Assembly: GCA_019359035.1 (NCBI GenBank)
Contig: JAHHIC010000035.1
Coordinates: forward strand, 1 to 64,000
From: Scytonematopsis contorta HA4267-MV1
GTDB taxonomy: Bacteria; Cyanobacteriota; Cyanobacteriia; Cyanobacteriales; Nostocaceae
Direction of reading: 5' to 3'
Length of the DNA: 64,000 nt
Below the pieces are notes generated by a model. The model searched no databases, was not told the origin of the DNA, and saw only the letters and a program-made list of their open reading frames with translations. Of the stretch, positions 54,665 to 62,890 are shown in pieces. The stretch's first letter is position 1. Every line of letters starts with the position of its first letter. The translations under genes and the position numbers were made by a program.

Positions 54665-55522
54665 TTGATACCAGCAGCAAAAGTAAAATATTTATACAAG
54701 TCAATAAACTACATTTTTTTGAGAAAATTATCGCTCTTAGGCGTGTCTCAAAAAGAGTTAAAAAAATTAACTGTACCTAAAAATCTTTATATTGAAAGAG
54801 AAGAAAAGAAGTCTGGAAAAAAGCCGCGAATTATAGAAGAACCAAAGTTTCAACTCAAAAGAATACAAAAGAGGATAGCAAATCTCCTCAGCAGAATTGA
54901 AACACCTGGGTTTTTGTTCTGTCCTGCGAAGGGACGCTCAAACATTTGCAATGCAAGACAACACGCTAATCAAGCTGTTGTTCATAAACTTGATATCAAA
55001 ACATTTTTTGCATCATCATCAAAACGTGTATACTGGTTTTTCCATACAGTTATGCAGTGTGCGTCAGATATTGCTGGTATTTTAACAAAGTTATCTACTT
55101 TAAAAGGACATTTGCCTACAGGTAGTCCACTTAGTCCTATTCTTTCATACTACACCTATGTGGATATGTGGAATGCAATTGACAAGATAGTTCATGAAGC
55201 TAATTGTATACTCACAGTTTACATGGATGACCTAACAATATCAGGTTCAAAGGTTTCTCGTAAATTAATTTGGCAGATTAAAGAACAAATTTATCGTTGT
55301 GGGTTAAAGTATAGCAAGGAAAAGCGTTATACAGGAAAAAACCGTGAAATAACAGGAGTTATAATTGTAAATGGTAAATTGAAACTACCAAATCGCCAAC
55401 ATTTAAAAATGTACAAATTACGTGGTCAGATTCAACAGGAAAATCAAGCGGAGAAACTAAGTAAGTTGCGTCAAAAGCTTCAAGGTTTAGAAGCACAAGC
55501 AAGATTAATTCAAGAAGTTTGA
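54665..55522 (+). CDS. retron-type reverse transcriptase
   Basis: A 285-residue RT. The retron-specific NAxxH motif is NARQH (about 96). Motif A is LDIKTFF. CASDIAGILTKLST and LPTGSPLSP (about 149) are typical of retrons. The catalytic motif is YMDD (about 185; retrons usually have YADD or YVDD), and the VTG motif appears as ITGVIIV (about 228). There is no maturase or endonuclease domain, so it is not a group II intron RT. The start is TTG, preceded by GTGAGG. It should copy an adjacent RNA into msDNA. No standard retron effector is adjacent; candidates are the flanking NYN-Hsp70 or LRV proteins. Confidence 0.88.
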   Translation: MIPAAKVKYLYKSINYIFLRKLSLLGVSQKELKKLTVPKNLYIEREEKKSGKKPRIIEEPKFQLKRIQKRIANLLSRIETPGFLFCPAKGRSNICNARQHANQAVVHKLDIKTFFASSSKRVYWFFHTVMQCASDIAGILTKLSTLKGHLPTGSPLSPILSYYTYVDMWNAIDKIVHEANCILTVYMDDLTISGSKVSRKLIWQIKEQIYRCGLKYSKEKRYTGKNREITGVIIVNGKLKLPNRQHLKMYKLRGQIQQENQAEKLSKLRQKLQGLEAQARLIQEV

Positions 55523-55614
55523 ATAGGTATACTTTATTAGCTTCAATATTTCAGGGAGCTTTTGATTATTTAAATACTTGTGTGTACGCAGTAAGCTCGT
55601 TTACAGGGAGGGTA

Positions 55615-56850
55615 CTAAGACTCATCATGCATAGCTACAGTGGATTGTTCTTTTAAATTATTTAATGCAACACAGCGAACAATTTTACTTGTATCATTGG
55701 CTAAACATTGGAGAATTTCAGGTGATGTTTTACGGTTAATAGCAACAGCCAATCGTACTTCTTTACATTTATGTTGAGCTAACTTATATAAAATATAAGA
55801 AGTTACGTTATTATGTCTTGCGACTAATTTACAAATCATAGGTATTTCATCATCGACAAGAAGTTCCAAAGCATTAGCAGGAGACTTTTTATTTTGTACA
55901 ACTGCAGTTCTAACATCTGTACAAAAATCTCTTGCTAACTTGCATAAAATTTTAGTAGATGCCCATTGAGACTGTGCTATTAATGTACGTACAGCAGTAG
56001 CTTTATCATCTATATTTTCTTCTAAAATTTCAATCAAAAACTTTGGTGCGCTTTCTATAAGAAAAAGATTTTTATTTGCATAATATAATTGATATATAAA
56101 ATTGTGATTGCTTTGTATTAATAATCTAAGGCTAGGATTATTTAATACTTCTGAGCTAAATTCTTTAAACAAACTTAGTAATGCTTTTGATGATGTATTG
56201 CTATGCTTAGCAACAGCTTCTCTTACAGTCTTATCAAAACTTGTAGCTAGCCTATCTAAAATTTCAGTTGATGCGTTAGGGTTTTCTGCTACTCTCAATT
56301 GTACATATTCATCATCATCTTGAGCTAGTTTTTCTAAAATATGGATTTGAGTGCTGGAATTACGTGCAATAGACATTCGTATATACTCATTATCTTTTGT
56401 AGTCAAATTTTCTAAAATATGATTGGGTGTATTTGGATTTTCTGCTACTACAATAACAACTTCATCATCACTATTTTGTGCTAGTTTTTCCAAAATATAA
56501 TCAGGGGTACTAGGACTCCTTGCAACATATTCTTGAATAAATTGGCTTGGTTGTTTGATTGCCCATTCAATAAAAAATAGTGGAATATTTTCCTGAATAA
56601 AAACGCCTGGATAAGCTTCAAAAAGCTGACTAAAAAAATTAGGATTTTCTAAAACTAATAAACTTAGGATTGGATTATTTAAAACATGAAGTGAAAATTC
56701 GGGAAATAATTCTACCAATACATCTTGTGGTGTATTAGGGTTTTGAGCAACAGCTATACGGACGGATTCATCTTTGCTATTGCCTAGCTCTCTTAAACGT
56801 TCTGCTATTGTATTGTTATCCTGAGCTTCTTGTAACAAATTGTCTTGCAT
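55615..56850 (-). CDS. LRV-repeat protein B3
   Basis: A 411-residue LRV protein with the B-type start NLLQEAQDNNTIAERLREL and module LFPEFSLHVLNNPILSLL. It also carries the second module (SLFKEFSSEVLNNPSLRLL), like B2. It is convergent with the RT gene (92 bp between stops). It is a third B-type copy without an A partner, about 11 kb from B2. Confidence 0.88.
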   Translation of the reverse strand: MQDNLLQEAQDNNTIAERLRELGNSKDESVRIAVAQNPNTPQDVLVELFPEFSLHVLNNPILSLLVLENPNFFSQLFEAYPGVFIQENIPLFFIEWAIKQPSQFIQEYVARSPSTPDYILEKLAQNSDDEVVIVVAENPNTPNHILENLTTKDNEYIRMSIARNSSTQIHILEKLAQDDDEYVQLRVAENPNASTEILDRLATSFDKTVREAVAKHSNTSSKALLSLFKEFSSEVLNNPSLRLLIQSNHNFIYQLYYANKNLFLIESAPKFLIEILEENIDDKATAVRTLIAQSQWASTKILCKLARDFCTDVRTAVVQNKKSPANALELLVDDEIPMICKLVARHNNVTSYILYKLAQHKCKEVRLAVAINRKTSPEILQCLANDTSKIVRCVALNNLKEQSTVAMHDES

Positions 56851-56919
56851 AAGGATTTTTTATATAAGAGGTTTTTCTACTAGTATTCCCAGATTTCAAA
56901 GCTAAACAGTACCTCTTAG

Positions 56920-57330
56920 CTATCTTGACTCTCTACTGTAAGCGACAGCTAATGTCACCACACCGGGAAATCCTTCTAGCCGAAAAACTTGTTTAGGAAC
57001 AATCAAAGTAGGAGAAGAACAATAATCAAAAACCGCAAGCAAAGCAGCAGCTTCAGCCACACTTGTAGTTCCTATTTTCTCCCCCACTATCAACGAAGCA
57101 TTAGGCACAGAAACAGCAGATAGAGCATCAGCACTAAAAGTTTTTAAAGGTAGATTGCACGTGCGACAAAATTCAAGCAAACCTGTTTCCCCAGCTTTTC
57201 TGTCAATACTCGCAATACCCACAATCAAACTTTCAGGTAAACTGTAACTCTGAAAAACCTGCTTAATCCCAATTTCTATAACCTCTCGACAAGTACCCTT
57301 TTGACAACCAATTCCCACCCAAAATTGCAT
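56920..57330 (-). CDS. CobE/CbiG C-terminal family cobalamin protein
   Basis: A 136-residue protein of the CobE/CbiG-C fold: WVGIGCQKGTCREVIE, LPESLIVGIASIDRKAGE and GTTSVAEAAALLA are typical. In CbiG this domain helps open ring A lactone or scaffolds corrin-ring synthesis. As a free-standing protein it is probably CobE-like. No other cob gene is nearby. Confidence 0.82.
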   Translation of the reverse strand: MQFWVGIGCQKGTCREVIEIGIKQVFQSYSLPESLIVGIASIDRKAGETGLLEFCRTCNLPLKTFSADALSAVSVPNASLIVGEKIGTTSVAEAAALLAVFDYCSSPTLIVPKQVFRLEGFPGVVTLAVAYSRESR

Positions 57331-57687
57331 TTATATAACCGTAGAGAAAATTAACAAGTACCATCGCGTTTACACAAATTAGAAAAAAACTGTCATTACG
57401 CTGACGTAGTGATTAGATAAATCGTAGCCCCCTCCCCGTTTACGGGGGAATGTCGCTAAGAAATGCTCACATAATACCCCTGAACTAAAGTTCGGGCTGA
57501 AAGCTTAAACCCGTTAAAAACGGGTTGTAATATAAACATAATAGGGGTTTTAGTCCGTTTACCCTTCGGGATAACTTCGTTAACAACGGACTTTAGCTTT
57601 TAGCCCGAACTTTAGTTCAGGGGTATTGGGGGAGCTTTTCTTAGTGCCATTCGTTTACGGGGTTGGGGGTTGGGGGTGGGTTCTTGC
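57331..57687. repeat. nested foldback (MITE-like) element
   Basis: The inner inverted repeat 57473-57627 begins AATACCCCTGAACTAAAG, ends CTTTAGTTCAGGGGTATT and has small hairpins inside (AACCCGTTAAAAACGGGTT). The flanks show a second, looser inverted repeat (CCCCGTTTACGGGG side and CGTTTACGGGG side; CTAAGAAA/TTCTTAG), as if one element had inserted into another. The rest of the gap is featureless. Confidence 0.78.
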
Positions 57688-58287
57688 TCACCGACGAAAG
57701 AAATTCGTAACTTTTTCTCGCCACAATTTCGGGCTATCTTCTGGACGATATTTAACATCAAACATAGAAAGTAATAACGGCAAGCCTCCCACCTTGACAC
57801 TCATTAATAAATGTATAGCCAAAGCGAAAACAACAATAGCCCAAGCAATCAGATGCGCGTAATACCAAACATGATTTAGCTCTCCATTCGGCAACCAATT
57901 TTCATCTTGAAACTTGCCAGAAATTACAGCCAATATTCCAGCAATTAACATCGCTGTATTAGCAATTCTTTGTAAGGTATACCACCAAATAGGTTTACCC
58001 ACCTCAGAAAGTTTAGCTAAAGTATCACCTTGTATCAAGCGACTTTTCCCAGCACTAAAGCAGTAAATAACAAAAATAGGTAACGCAATAAAAAATATAA
58101 AAAAGCCAAAAGTACCGTGAATATCAATCAAATCACGGTTAGCTTTAGTCAAAGCAAGTTTTCCGAATCTTCCATCCCAACTGTCATAAACCAAAAATCC
58201 CGTAATTACAGCACCAATCACTAATAAAGCATTGACACCATGCAATAACCGCAACACTAGCGGCTGGTATGGTTTAGAACGAGGCAT
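57688..58287 (-). CDS. cytochrome b561/Ni-hydrogenase-type cytochrome b
   Basis: A 199-residue integral membrane protein with four TM helices and His pairs for heme in RLLHGVNALL, DIHGTFGFF, YYAHLIAW and AIHLLMS. The fold is the b561/HydC type, moving electrons across the membrane. The physiological partner is unknown. The charged tail ends in WREKVTNFFRR. Confidence 0.83.
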   Translation of the reverse strand: MPRSKPYQPLVLRLLHGVNALLVIGAVITGFLVYDSWDGRFGKLALTKANRDLIDIHGTFGFFIFFIALPIFVIYCFSAGKSRLIQGDTLAKLSEVGKPIWWYTLQRIANTAMLIAGILAVISGKFQDENWLPNGELNHVWYYAHLIAWAIVVFALAIHLLMSVKVGGLPLLLSMFDVKYRPEDSPKLWREKVTNFFRR

Positions 58288-58350
58288 AAATGTACTGTCC
58301 TAGGTCACATAATAGATATTGTTATTTGTACCAGAAACCTGTATCCGATA

Positions 58351-58575
58351 AATCAGAGACGCGATAAATTAGAGACGCGATAAATTAGAGACGCGATAAA
58401 TTAGAGACGCGATAAATTAGAGACGCGATAAATCAGAGACGCGATAAATTAGAGACGCGATAAATTAGAGACGCGATAAATTAGAGACGCGATAAATCAG
58501 AGACGCGATAAATTAGAGACGCGATAAATTAGAGACGCGATAAATTAGAGACGCGATAAATCGCCGTCTCTACGG
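58351..58575. repeat. thirteen 16-bp tandem units, AGAGACGCGATAAATT
   Basis: The spacing is 16 bp throughout, with one 2-bp insertion near 58499. The variants AAATTAG and AAATCAG alternate in blocks of about four units. The unit is a half-site of the dispersed 28-bp palindrome. The last unit runs into CGCCGTCTCTAC, which restores the right half. Confidence 0.92.
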
Positions 58576-58579
58576 GATG

Positions 58580-59863
58580 TTACTCTGAAGCCCCAGACTT
58601 CAGAAGAACTTTTACTACATCTTGGTAACCGTTAAATTCCGCAAGCATCTTCGCAGAATAACCACCTTGGTTCCTCAAATTTACATCAGCACCAGCTTTA
58701 ATTAATACATCTACAGCATCTGTATCACCACGAGACGCAGCCCACATCAAAGCAGTCCCAGAAGCAGAATCTTTAAAATTAACATCTGCACCTTTTGCTA
58801 CAAGCAACTGGATTACATCTACGTATTCCCCCTCAGCTGCTTTTATCAATGCACTTTTGCCATCAGAAGTCACAATATTGGGTTCAGCTCCTCCTTCTAA
58901 CAACACTTTTACAGTTTCCGCGTGTCCAGAAGAAGCCGACACAGTTAAAGGGGTCTCTCCCAAATTTCTAATATTTACATCTACCCCTTGCCTAACTAAA
59001 ACTTCAACAATTTCATCATGTCCTTGTACTGCTGCTACTAAAATTGGTGTATCTCCAAGTTTATTTTTTACCTGCAAATTAGCGCCTCTACTAAGTAAAA
59101 CCTCTACAATATCGATGTACCCTTCAACACAAGCTATATGCAAAGGCGTTTCCCCATCCTTATCTTGAGCGTTAACATCAGCACCCGCTTCCAACAACGC
59201 CACAACCACATCACAATGACCCGCAGCCACAGCCGCAGATAAAGCCGTACCTCCTTCGCGATTTTGGGAATTAACATTTGCGGACGAAGCCAACAAAGCC
59301 AATACAATTTCTAAACGCCCCAAATCAGCTGCTAGCATCAAGGCTGTCTCACCTTCTTCATCAGAATAGTTGACATCAGCGCCAAACTCTAGTATCGTTT
59401 GCACAATAACTTGATATCCTTGTTTGATAGCGACTTTAAGAGCCGTATCCTCGTCTCTATCTTTGACATTGACGTTGGCTCCAGCCCTTACAAGTTCTCG
59501 TACTACTTCGGGATGACCTTTCATAGCAGCAGCCATCAAAGCCGTACTGCCATCTTCATTAATTGAGTTGACATCCGCACCCCTATGAATTAGTAGCTTT
59601 ACAATATCAATTTTGTTAGCACTGACAGCCAACATCAAAGCCGTCAAACCATACCGTTTTCTGCGTAAATTGATATTTGCTCCCGCGTTCAGTAAAATAC
59701 GTACAACTTCTGTATATCCCAAATGAGCGGCAAACATTAAAGGTGTAGTTCCGTCTCCATCACTTACATCCACCTTAGTCGCATCGGTCAATAACTCTTG
59801 CACCTTCCTGATATCGCCCAACTTTGCAGCCGACAATAATAAGCCATCCTTATTTTTTATCAC
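58580..59863 (-). CDS. ankyrin-repeat protein
   Basis: A 427-residue protein made almost entirely of 13 ankyrin repeats of 33 residues (pattern DGxTALMxAAxxGHxEVVxxLLxxGADVN). There is no signal peptide, membrane segment or catalytic domain. It is a protein-binding solenoid with unknown partner. The regular repeats differ clearly in sequence, so this is not a recent expansion. Confidence 0.92.
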   Translation of the reverse strand: MIKNKDGLLLSAAKLGDIRKVQELLTDATKVDVSDGDGTTPLMFAAHLGYTEVVRILLNAGANINLRRKRYGLTALMLAVSANKIDIVKLLIHRGADVNSINEDGSTALMAAAMKGHPEVVRELVRAGANVNVKDRDEDTALKVAIKQGYQVIVQTILEFGADVNYSDEEGETALMLAADLGRLEIVLALLASSANVNSQNREGGTALSAAVAAGHCDVVVALLEAGADVNAQDKDGETPLHIACVEGYIDIVEVLLSRGANLQVKNKLGDTPILVAAVQGHDEIVEVLVRQGVDVNIRNLGETPLTVSASSGHAETVKVLLEGGAEPNIVTSDGKSALIKAAEGEYVDVIQLLVAKGADVNFKDSASGTALMWAASRGDTDAVDVLIKAGADVNLRNQGGYSAKMLAEFNGYQDVVKVLLKSGASE

Positions 59864-60129
59864 GATTACCCCCCGCTGTTATTTTAGAACACACCGACCT
59901 TAGAACTGAGTGACACAAAGGGTTTTTATCCTCTGCCATCTATTTTCTTTTGACTTACAAAGATTTGAAATTGCCCAACGACCACTATAAACCACAGTAG
60001 TCCGAATTTAAGTCTGAAGCGGTTTATGCTCTTTTGCAAGGGGGTAGGTATCAATTAATATTTCTCCGCTTTACAGAACTTTATGCTAATTTTTATAAAG
60101 ATTTTAGAATTGGGGAGACTGCTATTAAT

Positions 60130-60594
60130 ATGGAACTTTCACCATCCGTGAAGTATTGGCTGAACTTTTTTCACCCAGTAATGATGTGGTTATTATTTGC
60201 GCTTTCGTTTTACGCAGCTTACTTAGGACTCCAAGTACAGCGAACTAGAAGCGCTCAAGGGGATGAAAAGAAAGAACTGATTAAAGGTAAGTTTAATATC
60301 AGACACAACCAAATGGGTTCAATCCTCTTAGCCCTAATGGTGACAGGTTCGATTGGAGGTATGGCCGTCACATATATTAACAACGGAAAATTATTTGTCG
60401 GTCCCCACTTATTAGCAGGATTGGGGATGACAAGTTTAATAGCTTTCTCAGCTTCTCTGTCTCCATTTATGCAAAAAGGAGCAAATTGGGCACGTGTCAC
60501 CCATATTTTGATAAATTTCACTATTTTAGGACTATTTACTTGGCAGGCTATCACAGGCGTGCAAATTGTCCAAAAAATTCTGACTAATGCGTAG
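60130..60594 (+). CDS. DUF4079 membrane protein
   Basis: A 154-residue protein with four TM helices. HPVMMWLLFALSFYAAYLGL, FNIRHNQMGS and VGPHLLAGLGM carry His residues that could ligate heme, as in other cytochrome b561-like cyanobacterial DUF4079 proteins. ATG 60130 has GGGGAG upstream and starts at the conserved ELSPSVKYW; the frame extends 32 codons further without support. Confidence 0.82.
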   Translation: MELSPSVKYWLNFFHPVMMWLLFALSFYAAYLGLQVQRTRSAQGDEKKELIKGKFNIRHNQMGSILLALMVTGSIGGMAVTYINNGKLFVGPHLLAGLGMTSLIAFSASLSPFMQKGANWARVTHILINFTILGLFTWQAITGVQIVQKILTNA

Positions 60595-60597
60595 GTG

Positions 60598-60731
<134 letters not shown>

Positions 60732-60735
<4 letters not shown>

Positions 60736-61418
60736 CGCTTTTTCTTACAGTTAGCTGGAAATGGTATCCCTAAACTATTATGAAAATCTTCTTGTACTTT
60801 GCGGGTTAAACGTCTCGATACTTGACGTACTATTTGATTAAGTAATTTATCGCCTGTATTTTGAATTAAAGACTTTGGTAAGCGCTGAATAAATCTAGGA
60901 AAGTGAATGTAAACAATTAAATCCAATTCCCACTCCACATGGGTTACTTGGTCAACACCTAGGGGAGCATCTTCTGCTGTTCCCTCAACTAGTTGTAGGG
61001 ATGCGCGATAGTCAACATCGTAACCAGGTGCTTGATAACCGGGAATGGGAATAGTTCTAATACGCCAAACACCTTCATCCGGAGGGAGCAGTTCCAAACC
61101 AATTTTTGGCTCCACTTCATAACCAAAAGAACCGAAACGCCCAATCACCAGAGCGTAACCATTTTCCCCCAAGGGTTGTACTTTCATCGGTTCCGCACAA
61201 CGCGAAAACCACTGGGAATGTGTACTGAGATACTCAGCAACACTTTGTGCGGAAGCATACATTTTCATACAGTCCTGATAACGACCGTAAAACTGCTTCG
61301 GAGTCCCTTGTACTACCGAGAGGATTTCTTCCTCCGCTTCTGTTAAACCGGACGCCACAGGGGGGAACACCACTTCTGAAGCGTCAAGCGATTGATATTC
61401 GGTATTTTGTGAAAACAT
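60732..61418 (-). CDS. DUF1997-family protein
   Basis: A 228-residue protein found in cyanobacteria and plastids (DUF1997). A START/SRPBCC-like beta-rich core is suggested by GYALVIGRFGSFGYEVEPKI and VTHVEWELDLIVYIHFPRF. The basic tail is VSRRLTRKVQEDFHNSLG. The function is unknown. The convergent GGGAGTG array touches its stop codon. Confidence 0.82.
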
Positions 61419-61612
61419 AAATGTTATTCTATGTATTATTCTGGCGTTTGCCTATATTAATCATTCCCGTCTTGGTGGCGAGGTTTCGCACTAAGAGACA
61501 ATTTTGACCGAAAACTTAAATTTCTGCCATAAACTTTATACAAACTCTAAAATAGAAAACTGGAAAGTTGGTTGAAAAGCCAGATATATAAGTTTCCCGG
61601 ATAGGATTTATC

Positions 61613-62272
61613 ATGAAAGCAATTGTTATCGGGGCTACAGGTGAGACAGGACGTCGCATAGTACAAGAATTAATTTCGCGAAATATTCCCGTACGTTGTA
61701 TGGTTCGGGATATAGAAAAAGCAAGAAGTATTTTACCTCCAGAAGCTGAGTTGGTTGTAGGAGATGTTTTGCGACCAGAAACTCTCAGTTCAGCATTTGG
61801 AGATAGCACCGTACTTTTGTGTGCGACAGGGGCAAAACCCAGCTTTGACTTCACAGGTCCCTATCAAGTGGACTACGAAGGCACAAAAAATTTGGTCAAC
61901 GCAGCCAAAGAAAAAGGAATCGAGCATTTTGTCATAGTATCTTCGTTGTGTGTTTCTCAGTTCTTTCATCCTTTGAACTTATTCTTTTTAATTTTGGTTT
62001 GGAAGAAGCAAGCAGAAGAGTATTTACAAAAAAGTGGACTCACCTACACCATTGTGCGCCCAGGTGGGTTAAAAAATGAAGATAACTCGGATGCAATTGT
62101 CATGCAAAATGCCGATACATTATTTGAAGGTAGTATCCCTCGGCAAAAAGTAGCCCAAGTTTGTGTTGAATCGCTATATGACGAACAAGCGCGGAACAAA
62201 ATCCTAGAAATTGTCGCAAAAGAGGACGCTAACCCAAAAACTTTCAGTGAACTGTTCGCAAGCGTCGCTTAA
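61613..62272 (+). CDS. NAD(P)-binding SDR (NmrA/Ycf39-like)
   Basis: A 219-residue atypical SDR with the Rossmann start AIVIGATGETGRRIVQEL, VVGDVLRPETL and YTIVRPGGL. No YxxxK catalytic pair is evident. Relatives (Ycf39, Tic62, HCAR-like) bind NADPH and assist photosystem or pigment assembly. The role here is not determined. Confidence 0.82.
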   Translation: MKAIVIGATGETGRRIVQELISRNIPVRCMVRDIEKARSILPPEAELVVGDVLRPETLSSAFGDSTVLLCATGAKPSFDFTGPYQVDYEGTKNLVNAAKEKGIEHFVIVSSLCVSQFFHPLNLFFLILVWKKQAEEYLQKSGLTYTIVRPGGLKNEDNSDAIVMQNADTLFEGSIPRQKVAQVCVESLYDEQARNKILEIVAKEDANPKTFSELFASVA

Positions 62273-62298
62273 GGAAACTCTTCAATCTTATCTTACAA

Positions 62299-62440
62299 AT
62301 CTTGTGGGGTGGGCATCCTTGCCCGCCCGATTATATTTTCGGTGAGCATCCTTGCCCGCCCGATTATATTTTCGGTGAGCATCCTTGCCCGCCCGATTAT
62401 ATTTTCGGTGAGCATCCTTGCCCGCCCGGTTATATTTTAA
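62299..62440. repeat. 33-bp tandem array of the GGGTGGGCATCC family
   Basis: Four units of GGTGAGCATCCTTGCCCGCC followed by CGATTATATTTTC, the first being the standard GGGGTGGGCATCC form. Confidence 0.9.
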
Positions 62441-62802
62441 TGATTGTATTTCAATAGTAGCACTCTTACAAAAGTATAAAAAAAATAAAATGATTGTCCG
62501 TATTTAGAGAAAGTTTATATTACAGGAACAGTTGTTAAATCCTCGATAAACTTAAAGTCAATATCTAAGCTTCAGACTATAATCTTGCACTTTATCTACG
62601 GACAGCAATTAATCGAGTAATTACTTAAAGAAATAAAAGATAATCCTTAAAGCCTGTGTAAAACCCAACTAATTCTTGCGGATATCGATTAGAAATAATA
62701 CTAATAAGCAATATATATTTGCTACGCGAACTCAGAAAGTGTGCGTGTAAATTTTGCATACCAATTTTCCTAAGGGTTATCAATAGAAGCATCATAAAAT
62801 TA

Positions 62803-62876
62803 ACGGTCAACAGTCAACGGTCAACAGTCAACAGTCAACAGTCAACGGTCAACAGTCAACAGTCAACAGTCAACAA
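62803..62876. repeat. STRR heptamer array, GTCAACA/GTCAACG type
   Basis: About ten heptamers immediately upstream of the PA14-protein gene. Confidence 0.88.
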
Positions 62877-62890
62877 AAGGCAATCATTAA

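Larger units (their letters stand above)
62273..62890. other. gene-free interval with repeats
   Basis: 618 bp. A GGGTGGGCATCC-family array (62299-62440) is followed by AT-rich unassigned sequence (62440-62800) and a GTCAACG/GTCAACA heptamer array (62803-62876), which ends 14 bp before the PA14 gene start. Confidence 0.65.

Noticed and set aside
54665-55522. RT as part of a group II intron or a diversity-generating retroelement
   Set aside because: There is no maturase or HNH domain, no intron domain V/VI signature noticed, and no template/variable repeat pair seen nearby; NAxxH and (V/I)TG motifs favour a retron.
58351-58575. Regular repeat array resembling CRISPR
   Set aside because: The units are 16 bp and directly adjacent; there are no unique spacers and no cas genes.
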